A DNA stretch of 64,000 bases from an uncultured Clostridia bacterium (GCA_947644595.1 CANSAE010000002.1:248001-312000), one strand, 5' to 3'; shown: positions 52,447-61,819, counted from the first letter of the stretch. Made by a program: numbers and translations. Notes: generated from the letters alone by a model not told the origin.

Positions 52447-52481
52447 AAAAATAAGGCGGGTGTAAAACCCGCCTTATTTTT
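52447..52481 (-). terminator. Terminator of mnmG
   Basis: Fifteen-bp stem AAAAATAAGGCGGGT / ACCCGCCTTATTTTT overlapping the mnmG stop. Confidence 0.9.
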
Positions 52482-54339
52482 CCACATAGATCATCAGCGC
52501 CGCGATGTCCGCTGGGGAGACTCCGGAGATGCGGCTGGCCTGCCCGAAATTCTCCGGCCGGATCTGGTTCAGCTTCTGCCGGGCCTCCAGGCGCAGACCC
52601 GTGACCTGTGCATAGTCAATACCTGCCGGCAGCTTTTTTGCCTCCATCCGGGCGAACTCCTCCACCTGTTTCAGCTGCCGTTTGATATACCCCTCGTACT
52701 GCAGCGCGATGCCCACTTCCTGCACGATGGCTCGGTCCAGCACCGGGCGGTCCGGGTCGAATTCCGCCAGCGCATCATAGCTCACCTGGGGCCGCCGGAT
52801 GAGGTCCGCCAGGGACACCCCGGATTTCACCGGGGACGTGCCCAGCTCCTCCAAAAACGCCGCCAGCCTGTCCGACGGGGCAATATGTGTGGTTTCCAGC
52901 CGCCGGATTTCCGCTTCCACGGCGATATACTTTTCCTCCACCGCGGCCAGACGCTCCGCACTCACCAGCCCAATCTCCTGTCCGATGGCGGCAAGCCTTT
53001 GGTCCGCATTGTCCTGCCGATGCAAGAGCCGGTACTCCGACCGGGAGGTCATCATGCGGTAGGGCTCGTTGGTGCCCTTGGTGACGAGGTCGTCAATCAG
53101 CGTGCCGATGTACCCGTCGCTCCGCCGCAGGATGAACGGTGCCTTCCCCAGAATCTTCCGCGCCGCGTTCACCCCGGCCACGAAGCCCTGCACCGCGGCT
53201 TCCTCGTACCCGGACGACCCGTTGAACTGCCCCGCGCCGTACAGGCCGGAAATTTTTTTCGTCTCCAGCGTAGCCAGCAGCTCTGTGGGGTCCACGCAGT
53301 CGTATTCGATGGCGTAGGCGCACCGGGTCATTTCTGCGTGGGTCAGCCCCGGAATGGTGTGGAGCATCTCCACCTGCACTTCCTCCGGCAGGGACGAGGA
53401 AAAGCCCTGGATGTACAGTTCCTGCGTGTTCAGACCCATGGGCTCCACAAACAGCTGGTGCCGCTCTTTGTCCGGAAAGGTCATAATTTTTGTCTCAATG
53501 GACGGGCAGTACCGCGGTCCCACGCCCTCGATGACCCCGGCGTAAATGGGGCTGCGGTCCAGATTGGCCCGGATAATTTCATGGGTTTTTTCATTGGTAA
53601 ACGTCAAATAGCACACGGCGGAATTTTCCGGCGGCGTGACAGTCTCAAAGGAAAACGGCTCAATTTCCGCGTCCCCGGGCTGAAGCTCCATCTCGTCGAA
53701 ATCCACCGTCAGGGCGTTCACCCGAGGGGGCGTCCCGGTCTTGAACCGGCGCATGGAAAGCCCCAGCCGGGTGCATACATCCGCCAGCGGCCCGGAAGCG
53801 GCCAGTCCGTCCGGTCCGGAATCCCGCAGTACCTCGCCCACGATGGTGCGCCCCCGGAGATAAGTCCCCGTGGCGATAATGGCAGCCTTGCAGCGATACG
53901 TCGCGCCTGTGTGGGTCACCACGCCGCGGACCTGCCCATCCTCCGCCAGAATGTCAACCACTTCCGCCTGCTTCACCCGCAGATTTGCCTGGGATTCCAG
54001 CGTCAGCTTCATGACTTCCTGATAGCGCCGCCGGTCGGCCTGGGCCCGCAGGGAATGCACGGCCGGGCCCTTGCCCAGATTCAGCATCCGGTACTGGATG
54101 CAGGCCTTGTCTGCGGCTTTGGCCATTTCGCCGCCCAGGGCGTCCAGTTCCCGGACCAGGTGTCCCTTTCCCGTACCGCCGATGGCGGGGTTGCAGGGCA
54201 TGTTGCCCACCGCGTCCAGATTGACGGTGAAGCAGACCGTATCCATCCCCAGCCGCGCGGCGGCCAGGGCGGCCTCGATGCCCGCGTGCCCCGCGCCGAT
54301 GACGGCAACATCGCATTGTCCGGCGTCATATCGTTTCAT
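52474..54339 (-). CDS. mnmG: tRNA uridine-5-carboxymethylaminomethyl modification enzyme
   Basis: A 621-residue FAD/NADH protein that, with MnmE, makes the cmnm5U34 wobble modification in several tRNAs. FAD-binding [21 protein letters not shown] begins near residue 9, the conserved [15 protein letters not shown] and LGRGP-type [16 protein letters not shown] follow, and the C-terminal helical domain ([15 protein letters not shown]) is intact. No mnmE is adjacent in the window. The long overlapping frames on the other strand are shadows. Confidence 0.97.
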   Translation of the reverse strand: MKRYDAGQCDVAVIGAGHAGIEAALAAARLGMDTVCFTVNLDAVGNMPCNPAIGGTGKGHLVRELDALGGEMAKAADKACIQYRMLNLGKGPAVHSLRAQADRRRYQEVMKLTLESQANLRVKQAEVVDILAEDGQVRGVVTHTGATYRCKAAIIATGTYLRGRTIVGEVLRDSGPDGLAASGPLADVCTRLGLSMRRFKTGTPPRVNALTVDFDEMELQPGDAEIEPFSFETVTPPENSAVCYLTFTNEKTHEIIRANLDRSPIYAGVIEGVGPRYCPSIETKIMTFPDKERHQLFVEPMGLNTQELYIQGFSSSLPEEVQVEMLHTIPGLTHAEMTRCAYAIEYDCVDPTELLATLETKKISGLYGAGQFNGSSGYEEAAVQGFVAGVNAARKILGKAPFILRRSDGYIGTLIDDLVTKGTNEPYRMMTSRSEYRLLHRQDNADQRLAAIGQEIGLVSAERLAAVEEKYIAVEAEIRRLETTHIAPSDRLAAFLEELGTSPVKSGVSLADLIRRPQVSYDALAEFDPDRPVLDRAIVQEVGIALQYEGYIKRQLKQVEEFARMEAKKLPAGIDYAQVTGLRLEARQKLNQIRPENFGQASRISGVSPADIAALMIYVEK

Positions 54340-54408
54340 GGCGTATCACCTCGAAAATTCGTTAACACTTCATTTTACAATGCCAACGAAAAAAAAGCAA
54401 TAAAAAAG

Positions 54409-54459
54409 CCTTCCCCCCACCGGGGGGAAGGTGGCGCACAGCGCCGGATGAGGGGTTCC
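54409..54459 (+). repeat. Second dispersed repeat class, copy 2
   Basis: Hairpin CCTTCCCCCC/GGGGGGAAGG, then GGCGC-ACA-GCGCC (54433-54445) and GGATGAGGGGTTCC. Same architecture as 33715-33768, with a different but still paired second stem. Confidence 0.75.
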
Positions 54460-54495
54460 GAAATGATACTTCTATCCGGGAACCCCTCGCTACGC

Positions 54496-54611
54496 ATAAG
54501 TTCCGGCCGCCAAATCAAAGATTTGGGCCGTCACTTAACCCGCCCCTTCCGGGGCACCCTCAGCACAAGGCATAAGTTCCACCAACCGAAACAAGTTTCG
54601 GGGTGTCACTT
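54496..54611 (+). repeat. Two hairpin units flanked by GCATAAGTTCC and GTCACTTA
   Basis: Unit 1 has CCAAATC-AAA-GATTTGG between the flanks and unit 2 has CCGAAAC-AAG-TTTCGG. The flanks are nearly identical while the stems differ but pair. The unit period is about 75 bases. Confidence 0.65.
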
Positions 54612-54710
54612 ATCCCCATAGGGGCGAGGGCTTGAAACGACGTTAGTGTAGGGACGAACCTTGTGCGCTGTGAGCGCGCAGCGCGAGGAAGTCCCCTTGG
54701 GGGATTCGCC

Positions 54711-55067
54711 CTATCGATATATTTTTGCCTTCAAACTGCCCACAAACCCGTCGTACTCCACCCGCAGGCTGTAGGTCCCGGCGTCTCCCGGCGTCAGAGA
54801 CATCTCCAACCGCTTCGCTTTGCCGATGTCCTCCACCAGCACGCCGTCCGCGCTGTAGACCGCCGCGTGATAATCCCCGCCCCGCACCGTGGAAGTCAGG
54901 GACAGCCGCACCGTGTCGCCGCGTTCCAAATCGAAGGAAACTTCAGACGTCCCTGTCTCCGGGGCTGAGAACCGCCGGTCCATGGACGCCAGCGGCGTCC
55001 GCCGGGCAAGCAACCCCACGCCCAAAAGCAGCGACACAAGCAGGACGGCTGTGATACACTTTTTCAT
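54711..55067 (-). CDS. Small exported protein downstream of a two-component system
   Basis: A 118-residue protein with an N-terminal signal or anchor helix (CITAVLLVSLLLGVGLLA). The remainder is a single predicted beta-sandwich (VSFDLERGDTVRLSLTS, YHAAVYSADG, TYSLRVEYDGF). No family recognised. It starts four bases after the histidine kinase stop, so it probably belongs to that operon and may be an accessory of the kinase's extracytoplasmic part. Confidence 0.7.
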   Translation of the reverse strand: MKKCITAVLLVSLLLGVGLLARRTPLASMDRRFSAPETGTSEVSFDLERGDTVRLSLTSTVRGGDYHAAVYSADGVLVEDIGKAKRLEMSLTPGDAGTYSLRVEYDGFVGSLKAKIYR

Positions 55068-55071
55068 TCGC

Positions 55072-57192
55072 TCACCCCTCTGCGCCGGGAAGGAAAACTT
55101 CCGCCTTAAACAAATCGCCGTCCACGGTGAGCTCCAGCCTGCCGCCCATAAGGGCCGCCAGACTCTGGGCGATGGACAGGCCCAGTCCGCTGCCCTCGGT
55201 GTTCCGGGAACTGTCTCCCCGGACGAAGCGCTCCATCAGCTCATCAGCGCTGATGTTCAGCTTCTCCCGGGAGATATTTTTCACGGAGATGACCACCATG
55301 TCCTCCCGCCGCTCGGCGCTGATATACACCCGGGTCCCGGGCAGAGCATATTTGCAGGCGTTGCCCAGGAGATTATCCATGATGCGCCACAGGTACCGCC
55401 CGTCGCTCCGGGCGGGGAGGGCCTCCTCTGGCACCTGCATCACGGCGGTCAGCCCCGCCGTCACCAGCCGGGCGGCGTACTCTGCTTGGGCCTGCTCCAA
55501 AAACTCCGACACATTCACGGTCTCCAGAGTCACATGCAGGTTGCCCGTGGACGCCTTGGACGCCTCCACCAGGTCCTCCGTCAGCTTTTTCAGCCGGGCG
55601 GACTGCCGGTCCAGGACTTCCACGTACTCCCCGGCAGTGCCGGTGAGCCCTTCTTTTTTCAAAAGGTCCACATAATTGACGATGCTCGTCAGCGGCGTTT
55701 TCAAATCGTGGGACACGTTGGTGATGAGCTCCGTTTTCATCCGCTCGGACTTCAGCCGGTCGTCCACGGACAGGGAAAGCCCGTCGCCGATGCGGTTCAG
55801 GTCCTCGCCGTGAGCTTTGAAGTCAAAGCGCATTTTGGATGTGTCCACCCGGTAATTGAGGTCGCCGTCGGCGATATTTTTCGCCGCAGTCTGCAAATCC
55901 TTCATCACCACGCACAGCCGAATGATGACCAGGCACACGATGATATTCAGTGTAACGGACCAGAACCCGTTGGACCACAGCATTGCCTGGGCCAGGGCTA
56001 TGAGTTCCAGACAAAACAGCGCCAGCGCCACGACTACACCCTTCCAAATCAGCGGCAGGGAGTCCACAGTCTCGCCGGACTTGCCGATGACTGCCCGGAT
56101 GCCCCGTCCGATCCAGCGGAAAAACCGCTTCACGCCGCCCCAGAAGGCGCGCCAGCCCCGAACGATGAAGTTGAGCTTTTTCTCCGCGTCATCCGCCTTT
56201 TCCCGGACGATGACCTTATCTACCACCACGGTCCCGGCCTTTTTGCATCCCCGGCCGAACCAGGCGCAGATGCGGTAGATGACGGAATTTTTCCACCAGC
56301 CGCTGATTTTCATCCGGGCGCTCCAGCTCATGAGAATCAGCGTCCCTGCCCCGGCGCAGCTGCCGGCCAGAGACGCGGCCCACAGGGCCATGTCCTTATA
56401 CCGGGCGATGTTCATCATGTATTTACCGCCGTAGCTCAGGATGAATTCCCGGGACAGGGAGGTATTCAGCAGCCCGGCAATGCCGAACACCACACAAATG
56501 GCCAGCGTCCCGTGCAGACACAAAGCCACGTCCCAGGGGATGCGGTCCACGGCCCGGAGCTTAATTTCGTCGGAATCCTTCCGGTGTCCCGCGGCAAACA
56601 GCAACCACAAAAGACCGATGAAGGCCAGCACGCCGCTGACCACGGCAAAGGGAACATAATTGTCCTGATGCCAAAGCAGGTCTTGCAGGGCGATCTGGGT
56701 CACGGTGTAAACGTCGTAAATGTCCTCCCGGATGGTGACATAGCCGTACAGAGTGTAGCTCTCGTCCACCTCGGTGTACCGTTGCACATCCCAGATCAGA
56801 TATTCCTCCTCCGCCTCCGGCTTATTGCTCAACAGGACGTTCCCATCCTCATCCTGCAAAGAGAAGCGGAAATTTTTCGCCTCCGGAGCGAAATCCATCT
56901 GCCATTTCTGCAAAATGCGCCCGTAGTATTCCGCCTGGGGTGTCTCCTCATGGGCCTGCCATTCCCGAAACGCCGGCCAGTAGCCTGTCAGCACCTGCTC
57001 CATGTCCACGTGCATCATGTTGCCCAGCCACAGTTCCACCGTCTCAGCGGGTGTTTCCTCCCGGCTGGGGCCGGCGATGTCCCAGCACAGCAGCTCCAAA
57101 AACGTGTAAATGGCGCAGGTCATGGTCAAGATGACCACCAGCAGCCAAACCAGCAGCTTGCACCAAACGCTTCCCGCAGCCCGTCTCATCAT
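55072..57192 (-). CDS. Multi-helix sensor histidine kinase
   Basis: A 706-residue membrane kinase. One N-terminal helix (about 12-32), an extracytoplasmic domain (40-178), then further helices near 180-200, 220-243, 265-290, 383-405 and 410-430. A HAMP-like segment leads to the DHp box NVSHDLKTPLTSI with phosphoacceptor His495, then the ATPase domain (NLLGNACKYA, and G-box GSGLGLSIAQSLAALMGG). Overlaps the response regulator gene by four bases. The ligand is not evident; the ABC and mnmG genes nearby are separated from it by repeats and are not clear targets. Confidence 0.92.
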   Translation of the reverse strand: MMRRAAGSVWCKLLVWLLVVILTMTCAIYTFLELLCWDIAGPSREETPAETVELWLGNMMHVDMEQVLTGYWPAFREWQAHEETPQAEYYGRILQKWQMDFAPEAKNFRFSLQDEDGNVLLSNKPEAEEEYLIWDVQRYTEVDESYTLYGYVTIREDIYDVYTVTQIALQDLLWHQDNYVPFAVVSGVLAFIGLLWLLFAAGHRKDSDEIKLRAVDRIPWDVALCLHGTLAICVVFGIAGLLNTSLSREFILSYGGKYMMNIARYKDMALWAASLAGSCAGAGTLILMSWSARMKISGWWKNSVIYRICAWFGRGCKKAGTVVVDKVIVREKADDAEKKLNFIVRGWRAFWGGVKRFFRWIGRGIRAVIGKSGETVDSLPLIWKGVVVALALFCLELIALAQAMLWSNGFWSVTLNIIVCLVIIRLCVVMKDLQTAAKNIADGDLNYRVDTSKMRFDFKAHGEDLNRIGDGLSLSVDDRLKSERMKTELITNVSHDLKTPLTSIVNYVDLLKKEGLTGTAGEYVEVLDRQSARLKKLTEDLVEASKASTGNLHVTLETVNVSEFLEQAQAEYAARLVTAGLTAVMQVPEEALPARSDGRYLWRIMDNLLGNACKYALPGTRVYISAERREDMVVISVKNISREKLNISADELMERFVRGDSSRNTEGSGLGLSIAQSLAALMGGRLELTVDGDLFKAEVFLPGAEG

Positions 57193-57881
57193 TGTCCCAC
57201 CTCGATTTTATAGCCGTGACCCCAGACCACCTTCAAATACCTCGGGTTGGCCGGGTCGATTTCCAATTTCTCCCGCAGGTGCCGGATGTGTACCGCCACG
57301 GTGTTCTCGCCGCCCATAGCCGCGCCCTTCCACACCGCCCGGTAAATTTCCTCCGAGGAAAACACCTTCCCGGCGTTTTCCATAAGATATTTCAAAATGC
57401 TGTATTCCAGCGGTGTCAGGGATACTTCCTCCCCGTCCAGGGTCACCAATTTGCTGTCGTCATCCAAAGAGATACCGCCCACCTGCAAATGACTGTTTTT
57501 CTGCTCGATGCCCCCCAGCAGAGTGTACCGCCGCAGATGGGACCGCACCCGGGCAATAAGCTCAACGGGCTTGAAGGGCTTGGTGATGTAGTCATCCGCG
57601 CCGATGTTCAATCCCAAAATCATGTCCGCATCCTCACTTTTGGCGGTGAGGAACAGCACGGGGATGTTGCTCTGCTCCCGGATCTTCGCCACGGCGGAGA
57701 TGCCGTCCATTTCCGGCATCATGATATCCATGAGCACCAGATCCACCTTTTTCTCATCTAAAATATGCAGCGCCTCCAGTCCGGAAAATGCCTCCAAAAC
57801 GTTGTATCCCTCCGCTGTCAGATAAATGCGCAGTGCGGAGACAATATCCTTCTCGTCGTCGCAAACCAAAATAGTATACAT
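57189..57881 (-). CDS. OmpR-family response regulator
   Basis: A 230-residue regulator: receiver domain with phosphoacceptor Asp52 (VLMDIMMPEMDG), acidic pair CDDE and Lys in FKPVEL, then an OmpR/PhoB winged helix (LTPLEYSILKYLMENAG, VAVHIRHLREKLE). Partner of the overlapping histidine kinase. Confidence 0.95.
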   Translation of the reverse strand: MYTILVCDDEKDIVSALRIYLTAEGYNVLEAFSGLEALHILDEKKVDLVLMDIMMPEMDGISAVAKIREQSNIPVLFLTAKSEDADMILGLNIGADDYITKPFKPVELIARVRSHLRRYTLLGGIEQKNSHLQVGGISLDDDSKLVTLDGEEVSLTPLEYSILKYLMENAGKVFSSEEIYRAVWKGAAMGGENTVAVHIRHLREKLEIDPANPRYLKVVWGHGYKIEVGQ

Positions 57882-57969
57882 GCCTCTTCCCCCTTTACAA
57901 AGCTATCTTACCACAAAGGCGTTTAAGATAACAGAACCGAATCTGTTAAGAAATGATTAAAAACGAAAA

Positions 57970-57996
57970 ACACCTCCGCCGAACCGGCGGAGGTGT
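57970..57996 (-). terminator. Terminator of the solute-binding protein gene
   Basis: Stem ACACCTCCGCC / GGCGGAGGTGT with a five-base loop; T run on the minus strand. Confidence 0.85.
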
Positions 57997-57999
57997 GCG

Positions 58000-58797
58000 T
58001 TATCTCATATAATATAAAGCCGCAGCGCTGTCGGTCAAAATGGCGTCATAAGTGCCTTTCACCAGTCCGTCAAACAGCCGATCGCTGCCGATGGACAGGG
58101 ACCGGACCTCTCCCACGGTGTTGGGCAGGGCACTGGCCTCCGAGGCGTTTTTGTATTTTTCTGCGTCGTTCATAGCCACGGACTTGTCCGCCAGCTTCCG
58201 CAAACTGCCCAGATGATTGCCTGCCAGCACCACGACTACCAGATCGCAGTCCATATAAGGGCCGACCACCCGGAATTTCGTCTCCTCGGCACCGAGCATC
58301 ATGCCGCCCCAAACGCAGTCCACATTGCCGGAACTGAGCTCCACATAAGCCTGAGCCTCGTCCCCGATTTCCTGGAACCGCAGTTCCCAGCCTAAAAGCT
58401 GGCACACCTGCTGGGCTAGTTCCACGTCAAATCCGGCGTATTGATCGCCGCTTTTGTAGCTCATGGGGAAGTTGTCGATGTCCACGCCCATGATAAAGGT
58501 GCGGGCCTCCGGCGTTGCCAGACCGTCCAGAGCCCCCGGGTCCCCGGGGAAATAGGTGGGGTCATCGCCGAACCAGCGCACGGCGCTTTCGTGGATCTGC
58601 CCGCCGGCGGCCAGCACCTTCATAGCGGCTTCCACATAATCCGCCGCCGGATCCTCGTTCCGAAAGCCGATGCCGTAAGTCCCTTCCGCCAGAGTGGCGA
58701 TTTTCGTATAAGCCCCGCCGGTGCGGTTGCCGCAGGCGCATAGTCCCATCAGCAGACACAAACACAGCAACAGCGCAAAAAAACGCATCTTTTTCAC
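58000..58797 (-). CDS. Amino-acid-type extracellular solute-binding lipoprotein
   Basis: A 265-residue binding protein (family 3 fold) with a lipoprotein signal peptide (LCAC, Cys22). Typical motifs: MGVDIDNFPMSYKSGDQYAGFDVELAQQVC (quoted in part as YAGFDVELAQQVC), QEIGDEAQAYVELSSGNVDCVWGG and a C-terminal YDAILTDSAAALYY. It would bind a polar amino acid or similar ligand, but no permease or ATPase gene is adjacent, so it is an orphan here. The start is ATG at 58797. Confidence 0.85.
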   Translation of the reverse strand: MKKMRFFALLLCLCLLMGLCACGNRTGGAYTKIATLAEGTYGIGFRNEDPAADYVEAAMKVLAAGGQIHESAVRWFGDDPTYFPGDPGALDGLATPEARTFIMGVDIDNFPMSYKSGDQYAGFDVELAQQVCQLLGWELRFQEIGDEAQAYVELSSGNVDCVWGGMMLGAEETKFRVVGPYMDCDLVVVVLAGNHLGSLRKLADKSVAMNDAEKYKNASEASALPNTVGEVRSLSIGSDRLFDGLVKGTYDAILTDSAAALYYMR

Positions 58798-58916
58798 ACA
58801 CAGACGCCCTTTCCAACAAATTCGCCCCTATAGCATACCCGATTTGACAGGAAAAAGCAAGCCGAATCAAAGACTTCTCCCAAGGGCTTCGCGGAATTCG
58901 TGTCCTCGGATACGAA

Positions 58917-58945
58917 AAAATACCCGCCCTTTGGGCGGGTATTTT
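58917..58945 (-). terminator. Terminator of the DUF554 gene
   Basis: Stem AAAATACCCGCCC / GGGCGGGTATTTT with a three-base loop, directly at the stop codon. Confidence 0.85.
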
Positions 58946-59677
58946 CTAAGCCATCATCATCTGCGCCCAGGTGATGCCGACGCCGACCACCAGGGCCGGC
59001 AGCATGTTCGCCACCCGGAACTTCGGGCCGAAGGCCAGGTTCACCCCCACGCAGAAAATTAGTGCCGCGCCCAAGAAAGACAGGTTGGCGATGATCTCCG
59101 GCGGCAAAGTCCCCTTGGCCAAAACTGCCGCCAAAACCGTCACACCGCCCTGCAAAATGCCCACGGGCAACGCGGAAAAAATCGCGCCTTTTCCGTAAGC
59201 CGAGGCGAATACAATGAGGATGACCCCGTCCATTACGGACTTTGTCAGCAGGGTGGAAGGGTCCCCCAAAAGCCCATCCTGAATGGCGCCCACAATGGCC
59301 ATGGCGCCGACGCAGACCACCAGAGAAGCCGTCACAAAGCCTTCCACAAAGCGACTGTCCTCGCCCTTGGAAGCCCTGGCCTTGAGCCATTCACCCAGGC
59401 GTTCCAGCTTGCCGTCAAAGTCAAAAAACTCCCCGATGACCGTACCCGCGACCATGGATGCGATCATCACCAAACTGCCGCCGGCGGAAAGGGTCGTTCC
59501 CTCCACGGTGAACATCCCGGCCAGAGTGCCGGAGGCGCCGATGAACATGGTGCAAAGGCCCATAGCCTTTTGCAGCGCATCCTGATAATGCTGCTTCAGT
59601 CCGCCTTTCATCACCAGACCGATCAATCCGCCCACGATGATGGCGGCTATATTGACGATGGTCCCGATGCCCCGCAT
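58946..59677 (-). CDS. DUF554 membrane protein (YdfK-like)
   Basis: A 243-residue protein with about seven hydrophobic segments and the DUF554 N-terminal motif GTIVNIAAIIVGGLIGLV, plus FVEGFVTASLVVCVGAMAIVGAIQDGL in the middle (cited in part as VCVGAMAIVGAIQDGL). Function not established; proposed transporter-like. Confidence 0.9.
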   Translation of the reverse strand: MRGIGTIVNIAAIIVGGLIGLVMKGGLKQHYQDALQKAMGLCTMFIGASGTLAGMFTVEGTTLSAGGSLVMIASMVAGTVIGEFFDFDGKLERLGEWLKARASKGEDSRFVEGFVTASLVVCVGAMAIVGAIQDGLLGDPSTLLTKSVMDGVILIVFASAYGKGAIFSALPVGILQGGVTVLAAVLAKGTLPPEIIANLSFLGAALIFCVGVNLAFGPKFRVANMLPALVVGVGITWAQMMMA

Positions 59678-59750
59678 GGCGTTCCATCCCTTTCTTTCTT
59701 TAAATGCCTGAATAGTATAGCAGAATCCAGAAAAAATGCAAGTTTGTTTT

Positions 59751-59799
59751 TCAGTCCGAAATCGGACTCAGCATGCAAATTTCAGTCCGAAATCAGACT
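59751..59799. repeat. Short direct repeat across the MFS stop codon
   Basis: TCAGTCCGAAATCGGACT (59751-59768) is repeated as TCAGTCCGAAATCAGACT (59782-59799) with a 31-base period. The second copy is the last six codons of the MFS gene and includes its stop; the first looks like a duplicated tail that can also form a hairpin terminator. Confidence 0.6.
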
Positions 59800-61008
59800 G
59801 AATCGCCGGTGCCGCCCGGCCTTCCGGTAAGCGAGCTGCAAAATGACCAGAATGACGGCGGACTGGACGGTGAACACCCCATAGGAGGATAGATAGCTGC
59901 CGAAGCGGTCGGCTGCCATGCCGGGGACGGGACTGAACACCAAAGCGCCGATGGAGTAGGCAGTCTGGAAGCGCTGGACCGTCCGGGCATGAGTTTCCGG
60001 GTCCGTCAAATCGCCGGCCCAGACGGGAAGGCCCACGGTGCAGACGCACATGCCGGTGCCCAGACAGGTCTGGGCAGCGTAAAGGGTCCAGGTCTTTCCG
60101 GAAGAAATACAGCACAGCACAAAGCCAAAAATCAGCGGGCACAAAAACAGATAGTTGGCCCGATATCCGCCGATACGGTCCGTGATGACGCCGTAAACAC
60201 ATTTGCCCAGGACCAGGACGAAGCCGATCAAACTCATGCCGAAGGCCACAACCATGCTGTCATAGCCCAGGCTGGAATACAGCACGGGAAGATGGTTGAA
60301 GCCCGGTCCGCCCACGGCCCCCACAAAGGCCATGGCCAGCAGCAGGGCGAGAAAATATCCATGGGGCAGGGCGGTGCCGGAAACGTTGGGGCAGTTGGTT
60401 TCCGGGGTTTTTCCGTAGGGCGCGAGGCCTGCGGCGGCGGGGGAATCCTTGCGGAAAATCAGCAGGACCAGCAGGCTGAGCGCTGCCATCATCCCGGCCT
60501 CCAGAAGAAAGGCCGCGGAGACGCCAGAGGCCTCTAAAATTTTCGTCAGCACCGGCGGCAGCACCACCATGGCAAGGCCGGAACCCGCCGTGCAGATGCC
60601 CATGGCTGTGCCCCGGCTGCCGGAGAACCAGGTGTCAATGGCGATGGTAGCCGCCACGATGCCCCCCAGAGAACAGCCGATGCCGCCTACTACGGCCCCC
60701 AGGCAAAACCCCGGAAAGCTCCGGGCCAGGCCGTACAGCACATAGCTGAGTACGCACGCCGCCATGGCGAGGATTGTGCCCCAGCGTAGGCCCAATGCTT
60801 TGTAATACCGCTCCACGAAAAACATGGAACCCAGGGAGGCCAAGCAGCGTATGGTATTGATGAGAGAACCCTGGGCATTGGTCAAGCCGTATTCCGATAG
60901 AATATAAGGCAGGTACACCGTGAGGGAGTTGACCACCATGCCTGTGGAAATGAACATCAAAAGCGTGGCGCCGGCGCACACCAGCCATGCCCGATGGAGC
61001 TTTGTCAT
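59782..61008 (-). CDS. MFS transporter, oxalate/formate antiporter-like
   Basis: A 408-residue transporter with twelve predicted helices. The N-terminal half has YILSEYGLTNAQGSLINTI and RYYKALGLRWGTILAMA (loop 2-3 region), and GTAMGICTAGSGLAMVVLPP, resembling the OFA group of monocarboxylate/oxalate carriers. Start ATG 61006-61008 with AAGGA nine bases upstream; the longer open frame extends through the promoter of the divergent gene. Confidence 0.85.
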   Translation of the reverse strand: MTKLHRAWLVCAGATLLMFISTGMVVNSLTVYLPYILSEYGLTNAQGSLINTIRCLASLGSMFFVERYYKALGLRWGTILAMAACVLSYVLYGLARSFPGFCLGAVVGGIGCSLGGIVAATIAIDTWFSGSRGTAMGICTAGSGLAMVVLPPVLTKILEASGVSAAFLLEAGMMAALSLLVLLIFRKDSPAAAGLAPYGKTPETNCPNVSGTALPHGYFLALLLAMAFVGAVGGPGFNHLPVLYSSLGYDSMVVAFGMSLIGFVLVLGKCVYGVITDRIGGYRANYLFLCPLIFGFVLCCISSGKTWTLYAAQTCLGTGMCVCTVGLPVWAGDLTDPETHARTVQRFQTAYSIGALVFSPVPGMAADRFGSYLSSYGVFTVQSAVILVILQLAYRKAGRHRRFSLISD

Positions 61009-61142
61009 GAAAACACGTCCTTTTGGAAATTCCACCAAAATATACCATATTCTTTTAGGGCTTACAAGAGGGCTTTTCCGGCGTCTTAATGAAATCTTAA
61101 AGGGCTGTGCCTTGTTTTTTCTCTTTTGCTTCACTATACTGG

Positions 61143-61173
61143 TTGACAAGACACAGGTTCTATGGCATACTAT
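61143..61173 (+). promoter_or_regulatory. Promoter of the papain-like hydrolase gene
   Basis: TTGACA at 61143-61148 with a CATACTAT stretch at 61166-61173 giving a -10 box at 17-19 bases. Confidence 0.55.
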
Positions 61174-61219
61174 AGCTGTATCAAACGAATAGTACAACAA
61201 TACGACAGGAGGCGCCGAT

Positions 61220-61819
61220 ATGAAGCTGGCATTGCAGCAGCCGAAAATCTATATTGTGGCCAGTCAGACGGGAACAGTGCCATCCCGGCTCATCAAGCGG
61301 GTGACGGGGGCGCGGTTCAACCATGTGTCCATCAGTCTGGATGAGCGGATGGATACCATGTACTCCTTCGCCCGGCGGCACCCCTACAATCCCGTTTGGG
61401 GCGGGTATGTGAAGGAGTGCCCCCTCACCGGGACTTTTGCCCGGTTCCCCCAGACCCAGGCCCAAATCGTCAGCGTGGATGTGACCCAGGAACAGTATGA
61501 CGGGATTCGGCGGTACCTGGAGGGGATGTATGCCAGGAAAAATACATACCATTATAATTACGCCGGGGTACTTTTGGGTGCTCTGCGGATTCCGTTCCAA
61601 CGGAAAAATCATTATTACTGCTCCGAATTTGTCCGGGATGTGCTGGTGAAGTTCGATGTCGTGCCGCCAAACCGGTTTGGCACGGTCATCCAGCCCCAGG
61701 AGCTGCTGGATGATATCCCTGGTGGTACAGTGGTTTATGATGGACGGCTGGCGGGATATCCCCGGCTGTCGCCCGTGGAGGAGCGCCCCGGATTCTTCAG
61801 AAGGCTGTTTGCTGCATGA
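61220..61819 (+). CDS. Permuted NlpC/P60-type (YiiX-like) hydrolase candidate
   Basis: A 199-residue protein without a signal peptide. ARFNHVSISL places His35 and HYYCSEFVRD places Cys134 in the reversed His-then-Cys order seen in circularly permuted papain-like NlpC/P60 proteins. Substrates in this group include lipids and peptides, so no reaction is claimed. ATG with ACAGGAGG upstream; monocistronic between its own promoter and terminator. Confidence 0.75.
   Translation: MKLALQQPKIYIVASQTGTVPSRLIKRVTGARFNHVSISLDERMDTMYSFARRHPYNPVWGGYVKECPLTGTFARFPQTQAQIVSVDVTQEQYDGIRRYLEGMYARKNTYHYNYAGVLLGALRIPFQRKNHYYCSEFVRDVLVKFDVVPPNRFGTVIQPQELLDDIPGGTVVYDGRLAGYPRLSPVEERPGFFRRLFAA

Larger units (their letters stand above)
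54340..54710. other. Repeat-rich intergenic region
   Basis: No gene. A second-class repeat at 54409-54459, a larger inverted repeat GAGGGGTTCC ... GGGAACCCCTC (to about 54,489), then two units each reading GCATAAGTTCC, a hairpin, GTCACTTA (54,496-54,535 and 54,571-54,611) and finally a short GC-rich tail up to the small exported-protein gene. Confidence 0.65.

Noticed and set aside
52381..54621. 746-codon open frame antisense to mnmG
   Set aside because: MnmG is full length and highly conserved on the minus strand; this frame also runs through the repeat region.
54889..57213. 774-codon open frame antisense to the histidine kinase
   Set aside because: The kinase and response regulator have all catalytic boxes; the antisense product is low-complexity.
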